Origin: Planctomycetota bacterium
Lineage (GTDB): Bacteria; Planctomycetota; PUPC01; DSUN01
Reading direction: 5' to 3'
Assembly: GCA_016872875.1 (NCBI GenBank)
Contig: VGYW01000004.1
Location: forward strand, 1 to 48,900
Length of the DNA: 48,900 nucleotides
Below are positions 8,372 through 18,665 of this stretch, one piece after another. The number at the start of each line of letters is the position of its first letter. Position 1 is the first letter of the stretch. A program made the position numbers and the translations under genes. The notes under the pieces are model-generated. The model ran no database searches and was not told the origin of the DNA. It was given only the letters and a program-made list of their open reading frames with translations.

Positions 8372-9844
8372 CTACCTGGCCGCGCCGTCCAGGGGCTTGG
8401 CCTTGAGACGGCCGAAGATGGCCATGATGCGGTAGACCTGGTCGGCGCCGCCCTGGGCGAACTTGATGTGGGTCGCGTCGGCGAGGTCCTGGCCCAGCGT
8501 GGGGTCCATGGCGAGCCATTCGCCCACCCAGACTTCGGGCCAGGCGTGGTAGTAGAGGCCCTCGCCGCGCTCGATGGCGGTGACGCCCGCGACCTCACGT
8601 GCAGGTATCCCCGCCGCCCGCGCCAGGGCGACGAAGAGCACGGTGTGCTCCGTGCAGTCGCCCTCACGGGTCTTGAGGACCTCGGCGGCGTTGGAGAGTG
8701 CGGCGGTGCCGACCTTGCGGATGTTGGTGAAGACCCAGGCGTTGAGCTTCTTCGCGGCGGCGTAGGCGTCGCGCTCGGCCCCGACGATCTGCGCGGCCAG
8801 AGCCCTGATGCCAGGGTCCTCGCTCTGGACGAAGACCGTTGGGGCAAGGTCGTCGGCGAACTTCGCCTTGTCCACGGGCAGCTTGGCCAGCTTCTGGGCC
8901 GGCACGGCCTCCACGCTGACCTCCACCACCTGGGAGCCATCGGCCTGCTTGGTCCAGCGCTGGCGCGCGTCGTTCAGGAGGAGGGCGGGGTCTTCGATCC
9001 CGGTCATCTGGAGGCGGGCCTTGCGGAGCGCAGCCGCGTTCTTCGGAGGCGGGTCGAGCTTCACGCAGCCGACGCGGACGAGGTCGGCGGAGTACTGCAC
9101 GTCCTTCGCCTGCTTCTCGGACTCGAGGCGCAGGACGAACATCTGGCCGACCGTTTGCTCGAGGACAACTCCGCGTTCGTCCACCACCACCGTGCCGTCC
9201 ATCCCCAACTCCTTGCAGGCATGGCTCATCACGGCCACTTTGGTGGGAACGCCGTTGAAGACGATCTCCTTGCGCTCGTTGAGGATGATCTCGCCCTGGA
9301 ACTCCTTGAGCATGAGGGGTTCGAGGGTCCAGAGGGTGATCTTCTCGCCGAGCTTGGTGTCGGGGGCGGAGAGGCGTTCGGCGGCGAGCCAGTCGCCGAG
9401 GCTCTCCTTGGGCTTCGGGAGCTCCTTGGGCGGCGAGGCGAGCCCGGCCATCTGCATGGTCACGAGCGTCTTGTCGCCCTTCACGATTGCCGTGGCCTCG
9501 GACTCCGTGGTCTCGGTGAACATGCGGCACGTGACCTCGTGGAGCTCGCCTGAGCGGAGGTAGGTGCGTTTCTGGAAGACCCGCATGTCCTGCTTCTGGC
9601 CGAGGGCTACGATTTTCAGACGCATCTTGAGGTCAACGACGACGGCCTCCTTGTCGCCCACTTTGCCCGGCTGGCACTCGATGAGGGCGTAGCCGGACTT
9701 GGTGCCGCTGACGTAGACGCCGTACCAGTGGCGCTCGCCGAGGTGCTTCTGCACGACGGCGTCGAGCGCGGGGTCGGCGGCGCCGCACAACGCGCGGGCG
9801 GCCAGGGCGAGTAAGAGCAACGCAGGGCGTCTGGCTTGGGCCAT
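8372..9844 (-). CDS. Secreted transglutaminase-like protein
   Basis: A 490-residue protein with a cleavable signal peptide (residues 1-22, ending ALCGA). The C-terminal part carries a transglutaminase/papain-like core: Cys in REGDCTEHTVLF (about residue 415), His in YYHAWPEVWVG (about 451) and Asp in LAMDPTLG (about 466), in the right order and spacing. These proteins act as periplasmic cysteine proteases or amide-transfer enzymes. The first 350 residues form an unknown beta-rich domain of the kind often fused in planctomycete members. The start has AGGAGG ten bases upstream. The gene is followed by the GH123-like gene after 19 bases, and its start lies 18 bases after the mutase stop. Substrate unknown. 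Confidence 0.85.
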   Translation of the reverse strand: MAQARRPALLLLALAARALCGAADPALDAVVQKHLGERHWYGVYVSGTKSGYALIECQPGKVGDKEAVVVDLKMRLKIVALGQKQDMRVFQKRTYLRSGELHEVTCRMFTETTESEATAIVKGDKTLVTMQMAGLASPPKELPKPKESLGDWLAAERLSAPDTKLGEKITLWTLEPLMLKEFQGEIILNERKEIVFNGVPTKVAVMSHACKELGMDGTVVVDERGVVLEQTVGQMFVLRLESEKQAKDVQYSADLVRVGCVKLDPPPKNAAALRKARLQMTGIEDPALLLNDARQRWTKQADGSQVVEVSVEAVPAQKLAKLPVDKAKFADDLAPTVFVQSEDPGIRALAAQIVGAERDAYAAAKKLNAWVFTNIRKVGTAALSNAAEVLKTREGDCTEHTVLFVALARAAGIPAREVAGVTAIERGEGLYYHAWPEVWVGEWLAMDPTLGQDLADATHIKFAQGGADQVYRIMAIFGRLKAKPLDGAAR

Positions 9845-9862
9845 TGGCGAAGTGCCTCCTGG

Positions 9863-11287
9863 TCAGGGGTTCTGGAGTCGTGCGAGGACGGCGCGGAGCA
9901 GGTCGGGCGCGGGGGCGAGGAAACGCTCGGCGATGCGGCGCGGCGAGCCGTCGAACGCCTCGAAGCGAAAGGTCAGGAGCGGCTCGGTCACGGAGCAGCG
10001 GGCGAGTGCCCAGCCGTCGGGGTAGGCGACGCGGACGCCGTCAAGCCGCGTGACCTCGCCGGTCGCGGCGGCGGCGAGCTGGTCGAGGCGGGCGGGGCCG
10101 TCGCCCGCGGCGTAGGGCACCCTGATGTCGGGCGTCGTGGCGTAGCGCGGCATGGCGTCCACGAGTGCCGAGAGCGGCTGGCCGCACTGCCCGGCCAGCT
10201 CGGCGGCGCGGAGGATGCTGTAGAGGCCGTCGTCGCCGCCCTCGAGCTCGCGGTAGAAGAAGTGGCCGCTGAGCTCGCCGCCGAAGGCCGCGGCCTCGGC
10301 GATCATCCGGGTCTTGATGAATGTGTGGCCGGAGCGCTCCAGGAGCGGCGTGGCGCCGCCGGCCGCCACCGCGTCGAGCACCGCCCGCGAGCACTTGATG
10401 TCGAGCACAACACGCTCCGAGCTTCGAGCCACGAGCTTCGAGCTTCCTGCCTCCTGAGGCTCGCAGCTCGCAGCTCGCGGCTCGCGGCTTTCTTTTCCGA
10501 GCAGATGCTGGGCGAGGAGGATGATGGCCTGGTCGCCGGTGAGGGGGCGGCCGAGGTCGTCCACGATGGCCAGGCGGTCGCCGTCGCCGTCGAGGGCGAC
10601 GCCGAGTGCGGCGCGGCACCGGGGCACGGCGTCGCACAAGGCGCCGAGGTTCTCGCGCACCGAGGGGTTGGGCGGACGGTTGGGGAATGTGCCGTCGGGG
10701 GTGCAGAAGAGCTCGGACACGTCGTAGCCGAGTGGCCGCAACACGCGGGGCGCCAGCTCGGAGAAGGCGCCGTTGCCGCAGTCGAGGGCGAGCCGCAGCC
10801 CGCGGCCCTGCCGGGCGGTGGAGCGGAGCCAGCCGGCGTAGTCGGCGTCCACCGCGAGGCGCCGCACGCTCCCGTGCCCCGCGGCGAAGCGACGGGCGGC
10901 GAGGGCCTGCTCCACGCGAGCCATCTCCTCCTCGGTGACGGGCATCGGGCCGAGGGCGAGCTTGAGGCCGTTGTCGCCCGCGGGGTTGTGGGAGGCGGTC
11001 ACGATGGCGAGGCCGTCGGGGCGGAGGCGTCGGGCGGCGAAGTAAGCGGCGGGGGTGGGGGCCATGCCGAGGTCAGTCACGCGGCAGCCTGTGGCGGCGA
11101 GGCCCTCGACGAGTGCCCGCTGGAGCGATGGCGTGCTGGGGCGCACGTCCCCCGCCACGACCACGCTGGGGGCATCGGCCCTCTCGCGGAGGACGGTGCC
11201 GATGGCGCGGCCCAGGTCGGCGTAGAGGCGCTCATCCAGCTCGGCGGGATAGGCCCCTCGGATGTCGCAGGCCTTGAAGATGCTCAT
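9863..11287 (-). CDS. manB: Phosphomannomutase/phosphoglucomutase
   Basis: A 474-residue hexose-phosphate mutase that interconverts hexose 6-phosphate and 1-phosphate through a phosphoserine, feeding nucleotide-sugar and envelope polysaccharide synthesis. The start at 11287 gives the usual opening MSIFKACDIRG. Motifs: phosphoserine loop TASHNPAGDNG (about 97-107), metal site DGDGDRLAIVD (about 237-247), sugar-specificity loop GGELSGHFFYRE (about 335-346) and phosphate loop RCSVTEPLLTFRFEA near the end. A repeat encoding about 26 extra residues lies in frame between the metal loop and the sugar loop (10410-10492), just before VVLDIKCS. Longer starts upstream would have to read through the TCGTCC element and are not credible. 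A manB versus algC-type assignment cannot be settled by eye. Confidence 0.9.
   Translation of the reverse strand: MSIFKACDIRGAYPAELDERLYADLGRAIGTVLRERADAPSVVVAGDVRPSTPSLQRALVEGLAATGCRVTDLGMAPTPAAYFAARRLRPDGLAIVTASHNPAGDNGLKLALGPMPVTEEEMARVEQALAARRFAAGHGSVRRLAVDADYAGWLRSTARQGRGLRLALDCGNGAFSELAPRVLRPLGYDVSELFCTPDGTFPNRPPNPSVRENLGALCDAVPRCRAALGVALDGDGDRLAIVDDLGRPLTGDQAIILLAQHLLGKESREPRAASCEPQEAGSSKLVARSSERVVLDIKCSRAVLDAVAAGGATPLLERSGHTFIKTRMIAEAAAFGGELSGHFFYRELEGGDDGLYSILRAAELAGQCGQPLSALVDAMPRYATTPDIRVPYAAGDGPARLDQLAAAATGEVTRLDGVRVAYPDGWALARCSVTEPLLTFRFEAFDGSPRRIAERFLAPAPDLLRAVLARLQNP
10410..10492. repeat. In-frame GAGCTCG-type inverted array inside the mutase gene
   Basis: The left arm has repeats of CGAGCTTCGAGC type and the right arm repeats of CTCGCAGCTCGCGG type. 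Between them is a short core containing CCTGCCTCCTGAGG. The arms are inverse to one another with some divergence. Translated with the gene, it adds a stretch of about 26 residues rich in Ser, Glu, Arg and Ala (REPRAASCEPQEAGSS and onward) at a loop between domains. Confidence 0.8.
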
Positions 11288-11328
11288 GGGGAGTGGGACT
11301 TGCTTGCCCTCTGATGTGGTTGCTCTTG

Positions 11329-11424
11329 AATCGTCCTCGTCCTCGTCCCTCGTCCTCGTCCTCGACTCTTCTCCACTGCGCCAGCGAGGGGAATCGAGGA
11401 CGAGGGACGAGGACGAGGACGATT
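11329..11424. repeat. TCGTCC-type inverted array (copy A) between ftsH and the mutase gene
   Basis: A 96-base element. The left arm (11329-11365) begins AATCGTCCTCGTCCTCG and the right arm (about 11394-11424) is its inverse and ends GAGGACGATT; the two arms match almost perfectly over 31 bases. The core (about 11366-11393) holds TCTTCTC and GCGAGGGG. It fills most of the 149-base gap between the ftsH stop and the mutase start. Copy B inside argS has the same arms and a related core. Confidence 0.93.
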
Positions 11425-11436
11425 GGGACCCCAAGA

Positions 11437-13405
<1,969 letters not shown>

Positions 13406-13416
<11 letters not shown>

Positions 13417-13933
13417 TGGCCTTGGTCTCCGGTTGCTTGTAGGGCCAGGGCTCGAAGGCGAGGGCCACCACGCGGCGGGCGAGCTCCCTCACCACCTCGT
13501 CGCGGGCCTCGCGCGGCGTCTCGCCCAGGTTCAGGCTGAACTCCACCCGCTCCACGATGCGCTTGCCCTCGAAGAGGAGGACGTTCTTGCGGGTGTCGCG
13601 CACCTCGACGTTGACGGAGAGGAGGTTGCGCATCTCGAACTTCTCGTCGAAGCGCTTGCGGCGCAGGACGTGGCGGTCGAAGGCCTCGATCTCGCCGTTG
13701 ATCTCGATGTCGGCCTCGCCAGGCTTGGCCACCCGCAGGTTGGTCCGCGCCAGCACCTCGTGGATGAGGGCCTCGGTGAACTCGAAGTCGAGGTTCCGCT
13801 CGAGGGTCTTGTTGCGGAAGGTGTTGACGCAGAAGGTGCGGATGTGGGGCGGGAGGTCGAACTTCGCCTTGTAGCCGCAGCCTGCGAGGAGGAGGATGAG
13901 AGTCGTGGGGGCGGCGAGCTTCCGCGTCATCAT
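13406..13933 (-). CDS. lptE: LptE-like lipoprotein
   Basis: A 175-residue protein with a lipoprotein signal: LILLLAGCGYK (residues 12-22), where Cys19 would be lipidated. After the Cys it shows the LptE-type pattern: a short opening strand, then an early segment with VNTFRNKTLERNLDFEFTEA, then a long alternating strand/helix body. LptE plugs the LptD barrel that inserts lipopolysaccharide in the outer membrane. Planctomycete members are annotated by similarity only. Two ATG codons are adjacent at 13933 and 13930; the upstream TPR gene ends in an ATGA overlap here. It lies in an operon with the TPR gene before it and ftsH after it. Confidence 0.75.
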
Positions 13934-14934
13934 GGGGCTCCCTCGCTCTGGGCATCGGCGGTCAGGCGCTTGACGAGTGCCAGGATGCGTTCGGCCCGCT
14001 CGGCGTACTCCGAGTCGGGGTAGCGGGCCATGACTGCCTTCATGTAGCGCACGCCGCCGTCTATGCTGAAGCGGTTGAAGTAGAAGAGGCCGGAGTCGTA
14101 GTCGCTGCGTGCCATGACGTCGCGTAGGTCGCGTGCGTAGCCGGCCACGCGCTCGGAGCCGCTCTGGCGTGCGAGGTCTTCCATGTCGCGGCGTGCGGCC
14201 TGGGCGGGGGCGAGGTCGTAGGCCGGCCCCTCGGCCAGGCGCTGGTTGGCCGTGGCGCGCCGCACCCGCGCCCGTATCACAAGGTCGCTGTTCGGGTACT
14301 GCTTGAGGAGGCGCTCGTAGGCGTCGTGGGCCGCCTGGTAGTCGCCGTCCTTGAAGTATGCCTCGCCGATTGCATAGAGCGCGCGGTCGGCGAGCGGCCC
14401 GAACGGGGCGTGCTCGATGACGCGTTCGAGCACCTTCACGCCCTCTTCGAGGCGCTTGAGGCGGAAGAGGAGGAGATTGACGTGGCTGGCGGCGATTGCT
14501 TCGCCGATCTGGACCTCGCGGCGCAGGACCGCCGTGCGCTGCGGCGCCTGCGGGTGTGCGGCGAGGAGCTTCTCGCACTCCTCGAAGGCGCGCACCCAGC
14601 TCTGCTGCGCTATCCGCGCGTCAATCGCCACGAGCCAGGCGTCCACCACCACGGGCGAGGCGGCGTGGCGGCTCACCACGCGCTCCGCGAGGCGGCGCGC
14701 GCTGCGGTACTCCTTGCGCTCCATCGCCTGCCTTGCGCCGGCGAGGAGCTGCTCAGGCGTCTCCGCGGCCACGACGGGGCCGAGGACGCCCAGGATGGCG
14801 CCGAGGGCGGCGAGGCGCAGCAGCCTCGGTCTCAGAAGGTCGCCCCGTTGGCTAGTGCGCAAGCAAACTTCTCCCGGCTCCGGCAGCGGGCCTCTGCCCG
14901 CCGCCCGGCAGGACCTACTCGGACACACGCTCAT
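13930..14934 (-). CDS. Secreted TPR protein, YbgF/BamD-like
   Basis: A 334-residue protein as drawn. A hydrophobic signal segment lies at about residues 36-57 (LRLAALGAILGVLGPVVAAE). The true start may therefore be the TTG at 14862, with GGGAGAAG just upstream, which gives an ordinary signal peptide. The mature part has about four to five TPR-like helical pairs, including ALYAIGEAYFKDGDYQAAHD and YERLLKQYPNSDLVIRA. This fits envelope-assembly TPR proteins such as BamD and YbgF. The stop overlaps the lptE-like start by four bases (ATGA). The neighbours suggest outer-membrane biogenesis. The exact partner cannot be read from sequence. Confidence 0.75.
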   Translation of the reverse strand: MSVCPSRSCRAAGRGPLPEPGEVCLRTSQRGDLLRPRLLRLAALGAILGVLGPVVAAETPEQLLAGARQAMERKEYRSARRLAERVVSRHAASPVVVDAWLVAIDARIAQQSWVRAFEECEKLLAAHPQAPQRTAVLRREVQIGEAIAASHVNLLLFRLKRLEEGVKVLERVIEHAPFGPLADRALYAIGEAYFKDGDYQAAHDAYERLLKQYPNSDLVIRARVRRATANQRLAEGPAYDLAPAQAARRDMEDLARQSGSERVAGYARDLRDVMARSDYDSGLFYFNRFSIDGGVRYMKAVMARYPDSEYAERAERILALVKRLTADAQSEGAP

Positions 14935-14978
14935 GATATAGGGAACCGCCGGTGGAAGTCAAGCGGCAACCGGACCGG

Positions 14979-15208
14979 CCCGCATTTCTCACGAAATGCG
15001 GGAAATCTCAAGCGCCAATCACCAAGCACCAAACAACCCTCAAGCCCCAAAGGCTCAATGACCGAAACAGCACCCCGACCTTCGACGAGAGCACAGTGTC
15101 CTCTCGGTCTGGGTGATTGGGGATTGGAGTTTGGGCATTGTTTGGGTCTTGGTGCTTGTCGTTTGGTGCTTCCCGCATTCCTCACCAATCGTTGGTGGGA
15201 AATGCGGG
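14979..15208. repeat. Nested palindromic element downstream of the coiled-coil gene
   Basis: The outer ends are hairpins built on CCCGCATTT/AAATGCGGG (14979-15002) and CCCGCATT/AATGCGGG (15172-15208). Inside are inverted runs of seven-to-nine-base units, CACCAAGCACCAAACAAC on the left (about 15020-15038) and TTGGGTCTTGGTGCTTG on the right (about 15142-15158). The element ends one base before the stop codon of the minus-strand coiled-coil gene, so it may act as its terminator, although there is no T-run. Confidence 0.8.
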
Positions 15209-16489
15209 CTACCGCTCGCCGAGGTAGTTCAGCAGGTCGCGCTCCCTCATGATCGTCGCCCGGTAGTCCGGGTTCCTGGCCTCGCGGACCTCTTCGTTGT
15301 CATCCCAGGCCGTCTCGCCCTTCGTCTCGTCGGGCTTCGCGTCGCCCAGGATCACGTAGTCGGTCGTCCGCGTCACCTTGTCCACGATGGTGCAGGGGTA
15401 GCGAAGGAGGATTTGCTCGATGCGCGGTTCGAGGAAGCGGCCGATCAGGCGGAACTCGAGCTTCGTGCCCCGCTTGAATGCCGGGTTGACGAGGACCATG
15501 CCAGGCAGGATGGGGTCGAGCTCGTCCTGGAGCTTGATGACCTTGGCGCGCGAGATTTCGTCGTAGACCTGGCGTATCTGGACCTTGCCCTTCTCGCGGC
15601 GGCCCTCGGCCTCGCCGCCCTTCTCGAAGACGGTGAAGATCATGCCGACCTCCACCCAGTCCTTGCGGCCGACGTCCACCATCACGTTCTTGCCGTCGGG
15701 CTCCACAGTGAGCACCTTGGCGTCCGCGGGCTCCGGCACTTGCCCTCCTGAGAGGCTGCCCCCCGGCTTCTTCGGGTTCTCCAACTCCTTGATCCGCTCC
15801 TGGAGCTTGGCGATCTTCTCGTCGCGGACACGGACGTCCTTCTGAGCCGCCGTGAGCTCGGTCGAGGACTTGGCCTTGTCGCCCTTGAGCGCCTCGACTT
15901 CCGCGGTGAGGCCATCCTTCGTTTTGCTCAGGGTCTCCTTCGCGTCCGCCTCCGACTTGCGCGCGTCGGCGACCGCTTTGGTCTCGATCTTGAGCTGGTC
16001 GTCCTTCGCCTTGGCCGTGGCGTCGCGGTCGGTCTCGGCGGTCACGCGCCCGTCCTTTGCCGTGTCGAGTTGCCGCTGGAGCTCGGCCAGGGCCTTCTCA
16101 AGCACGAGGCAGCGGCTGGCGTAGCCCTCGAGGAGCAGCCTGACGGTCAGGAACGCCTTGGGCGCACCCTCCGGCTCCACGCCCACCACCTGGGACACGG
16201 GGGTCTTCTCCTCGAGGTCCTTCTTGAGCGTCACGAAGGCCTCTTCTACGGTCTCCTGCGTCAACCCGACGCGCGCCTCGTACTTGCCGAACTTGTCCAA
16301 CTGCTCCGCAGCCTTCTTCCTCTCCTTCTGGAGGTCATCCTGCGTCTGCCCCAGCTTCTTCTCAACGTCGCCCACGGTCAGCCCCAGGACCACCGTGCTG
16401 GCGAGCAGCCCCACCAGGAGCACCGAGAGGATGATGATGGGGACGGGCGAGCCACGTTGACCGCCGCGCGCGATCCGCCGGGTAGCCAT
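15209..16489 (-). CDS. Membrane-anchored coiled-coil protein
   Basis: A 426-residue protein. The start at 16489 (MATRRIARGG) has GGAG about nine bases upstream. One membrane helix lies at about residues 16-38 and faces a long coiled coil (about 40-270) rich in Lys, Glu, Gln and Ala with heptad spacing. It contains VEKKLGQTQDDLQKERKKAA and ends near AKLQERIKELENPKKP. The C-terminal domain (about 285-426) has VTRTTDYVILGDAKPDE, which recalls BRCT-like 'TDYvVlGd' loops, but I see no full BRCT signature. It has no operon partner close by on the same strand. A role as an envelope spacer or scaffold is inference; the function is unknown. Confidence 0.75.
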   Translation of the reverse strand: MATRRIARGGQRGSPVPIIILSVLLVGLLASTVVLGLTVGDVEKKLGQTQDDLQKERKKAAEQLDKFGKYEARVGLTQETVEEAFVTLKKDLEEKTPVSQVVGVEPEGAPKAFLTVRLLLEGYASRCLVLEKALAELQRQLDTAKDGRVTAETDRDATAKAKDDQLKIETKAVADARKSEADAKETLSKTKDGLTAEVEALKGDKAKSSTELTAAQKDVRVRDEKIAKLQERIKELENPKKPGGSLSGGQVPEPADAKVLTVEPDGKNVMVDVGRKDWVEVGMIFTVFEKGGEAEGRREKGKVQIRQVYDEISRAKVIKLQDELDPILPGMVLVNPAFKRGTKLEFRLIGRFLEPRIEQILLRYPCTIVDKVTRTTDYVILGDAKPDETKGETAWDDNEEVREARNPDYRATIMRERDLLNYLGER

Positions 16490-16617
16490 TGCACGAGCTC
16501 CTATGCCAGGGTCCAGACCCGTGGGCGTGCTGCCCACGCCCAGCCAGTGCCCCGTATTCTACCGCCGCGGGCGGAGCCATGTCAAGCCCAAATGCCCCGG
16601 ATTCTTGCTCGCCTCCC

Positions 16618-16652
16618 AATCGTCCTCGTCCTCGTCCCTCGTCCTCGTAATC
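16618..16652. repeat. TCGTCC-type array (copy C), single arm
   Basis: Begins AATCGTCCTCGTCCTCG and ends CCTCGTAATCG. It matches the left arm of copies A and B, but no inverted arm follows. It sits about 85 bases before the argS start, on the same strand. Confidence 0.85.
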
Positions 16653-16735
16653 GCTGGCTCCTCGGATGATGTTCCACGCTTGCAAGGAATCGCCGCTTCG
16701 GGATAATAGTGGCTTCCCGATCTGGAGTGCAACTG

Positions 16736-18556
16736 ATGCTCGGCGAAGAGCTCGTCAGCCTTTTTCGGTCCGCCCTGACGGACGCGGCGAGGCAGGCCTT
16801 CGGGGAGGCCAGCCTCAGCGCCGTGCCGGTCGAGCTCGTGCCCACGCCCGACTTCAAGGTGGGCGACCTGGGCTTCGGGTGCTTCCCGCTCGCCAAGCTG
16901 CTGCGTCGCAAGCCGCACGAGCTCGCCGCTCGCCTCGCCGAGGCCATCCACCTCCCCCCGCCCTTCCGCAAGGCCCAGGCGGTCGGGCCGTACCTCAACC
17001 TCTTCCTCGACCGCTCCGCCTTCCTGGCCGCGGCATGCAAGGACATATTGGCCGCCCACCCCCAGGGCTACTGGGACGCCACGCTCGGCGGCGGCCAGCG
17101 CCTCGTCCTCGAGTTCTCCTCCCCCAACACCAACAAGCCGCAGCACCTCGGCCACATCCGCAACAACGTCCTCGGCATGGCCCTCGCCCGCATCCACGAG
17201 GCCGTCGGCTACAGGGTCACAAAGGTCAACCTCATCAACGACCGCGGCGTCCACATCTGCCAGTCCATGCTCGCCTACCAGCGCTGGGGCGAGGGGGCCA
17301 CCCCGCAATCCACCGCGCGCAAGGGCGACCACTTCGTGGGCGACCACTACGTCCGCTTCGCCCGCGCGGCCGAGCATGACCCCGCCCTCACCCAGCAGGC
17401 CCAGGAGCTCCTGGTCCGCTGGGAGCAGGGCGACCCCGAGGTCATAGCCCTCTGGCGCCAGATGAACGCCTGGGTCTACGACGGCTTCGCCGAAACCTAT
17501 CGCCGCCTGGGCGTGGGCTTCGACCGCGTCTACCACGAGAGCGAGACCTATCGCCACGGCCGCGACATCGTGCTCAAGGCGCTCGCGGCGGGCCACTGCC
17601 ACCGCCTGCCCGACGGCGCAGTGGAGGCCGACCTGACCGCCGACGGCCTCGAAAAGAAAATCCTCCTCCGCCGCGACGGCACCAGCGTCTATATCACCCA
17701 GGACCTCGGCACCGCGGTCGCCCGCCACGAGGAGCTCGCCTTCGACCGCATGTACTACGTCGTGGCCTCCGAGCAGATCCACCACTTCCGCGTCCTCTTC
17801 GCCCTCCTGCGCCGCTTCGGCTACGCCTGGGCCGAGCGCTGCCGACACGTCTCCTACGGCATGGTCTACCTGCCCGAGGGCAAGATGAAGAGCCGCGAGG
17901 GGAAGGTGGTTGACGCCGACGCCCTGATGGACGAGGTGGAGGCCCTCAGCGCCGAGGCGGTCATCGAGAAGCACCCCGACATCGCGGGCGACGAGCTCGC
18001 CCGCCGCAAGCGCCAGATCGCCCTCGGCGCCATCAAGTTCTACCTCCTCAACGTCAACCTCGAAAAGGACATCTACTTCGACCCCAAGGCGAGCGTGAGC
18101 TTCGAAGGCGACACCGGCCCCTACATCCAGTACTCTCACACCCGCATCTGCGGCATCCTGCGAAAGGCGTCTTCCCAATCGTCCTCGTCCTCGTCCCTCG
18201 TCCCCGACTCTTCTCTTCCCCAGGCCAGGGGGATCGAGGACGAGGGACGAGGACGAGGGACGAGGACGATAGAAAACCAGACCTTCGGCAACGACGACGA
18301 GACCCGTCTCGGCCTCCTCCTCGTCCAATTCCCCTCCGCCGTGCGGCTCGCGGCCGAGACCTGCAACCCGCAGCGCCTGGCCAGCCACCTCCTCGAGTTC
18401 GCCCGCGCCTTCGCCCAATTCTACCACGACAACCCTGTGCTCCAGGCGGAGAGCCCTGGCCTTGCGGCCGCCCGCCTCGAGCTCTGCCGGGCCGTCCAAG
18501 TCGTCCTTCAGCAGGGCCTCGCCCTCCTCGGCATCGAGGCGCCGGAGCAGATGTGA
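16736..18556 (+). CDS. argS: Arginine--tRNA ligase
   Basis: A 606-residue class I synthetase that charges tRNA-Arg with arginine. The ATG at 16736 is chosen over a GTG at 16709 because GGAG lies at 16723-16726, about nine bases ahead. Motifs: N-terminal additional domain, HIGH-like HLGHIRNN (about residues 138-145), KMSK-like loop GKMKSREGKVVD (about 382-393), then the DALR anticodon domain with GDTGPYIQYSHTR (about 460-472) and the C-terminus GIEAPEQM. Between RKA and the expected acidic linker (LGLLLVQFP) lies an extra Ser-, Glu- and Arg-rich stretch encoded by a TCGTCC element (18177-18271). The frame is kept, so the enzyme is probably functional. This appears to be the only argS in the window. 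Confidence 0.96.
   Translation: MLGEELVSLFRSALTDAARQAFGEASLSAVPVELVPTPDFKVGDLGFGCFPLAKLLRRKPHELAARLAEAIHLPPPFRKAQAVGPYLNLFLDRSAFLAAACKDILAAHPQGYWDATLGGGQRLVLEFSSPNTNKPQHLGHIRNNVLGMALARIHEAVGYRVTKVNLINDRGVHICQSMLAYQRWGEGATPQSTARKGDHFVGDHYVRFARAAEHDPALTQQAQELLVRWEQGDPEVIALWRQMNAWVYDGFAETYRRLGVGFDRVYHESETYRHGRDIVLKALAAGHCHRLPDGAVEADLTADGLEKKILLRRDGTSVYITQDLGTAVARHEELAFDRMYYVVASEQIHHFRVLFALLRRFGYAWAERCRHVSYGMVYLPEGKMKSREGKVVDADALMDEVEALSAEAVIEKHPDIAGDELARRKRQIALGAIKFYLLNVNLEKDIYFDPKASVSFEGDTGPYIQYSHTRICGILRKASSQSSSSSSLVPDSSLPQARGIEDEGRGRGTRTIENQTFGNDDETRLGLLLVQFPSAVRLAAETCNPQRLASHLLEFARAFAQFYHDNPVLQAESPGLAAARLELCRAVQVVLQQGLALLGIEAPEQM
18177..18271. repeat. TCGTCC-type inverted array (copy B), in frame inside argS
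   Basis: A 95-base element with a left arm beginning AATCGTCCTCGTCCTCG (18177 onward) and an inverted right arm ending GGACGAGGACGAT (18259-18271). The core includes GACTCTTCTC and CCAGGGGGATCG; copy A has GACTCTTCTC and GCGAGGGGAATCG in the same places. The element adds about 30 residues to the argS product without breaking the frame. Confidence 0.93.
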
Positions 18557-18558
18557 AA

Positions 18559-18648
18559 CCCGTGCCGCGTGCCGCGTGCCGCGTGACAAGAGAAGCCCCC
18601 ACTTGCGGTTGCCTTTTCCGGTCACGCGTCACGCGTCACGGGTCACGA
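18559..18648. repeat. CACGCGT-type inverted array between argS and the DedA-like gene
   Basis: The left arm has GCCGCGT units (CCGTGCCGCGTGCCGCG) and the right arm CACGCGT units (GTCACGCGTCACGCGTC), inverse in part. The core contains AAGAGAAGCCCCC. It starts a few bases after the argS stop and fills most of the 109-base gap before the next start. Confidence 0.88.
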
Positions 18649-18665
18649 GCAAGGGAACCACTGCA

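Noticed and set aside
6181..8406. Very long plus-strand frame opposite the GH123-like gene
   Set aside because: It is the antisense shadow of a high-GC gene; its translation is rich in Arg, Gly, Ala, His and Leu with no domain, while the minus strand reads as a full secreted hydrolase.
16559..18625. Long minus-strand frame opposite argS
   Set aside because: Antisense shadow; argS has HIGH and KMSK motifs on the plus strand.
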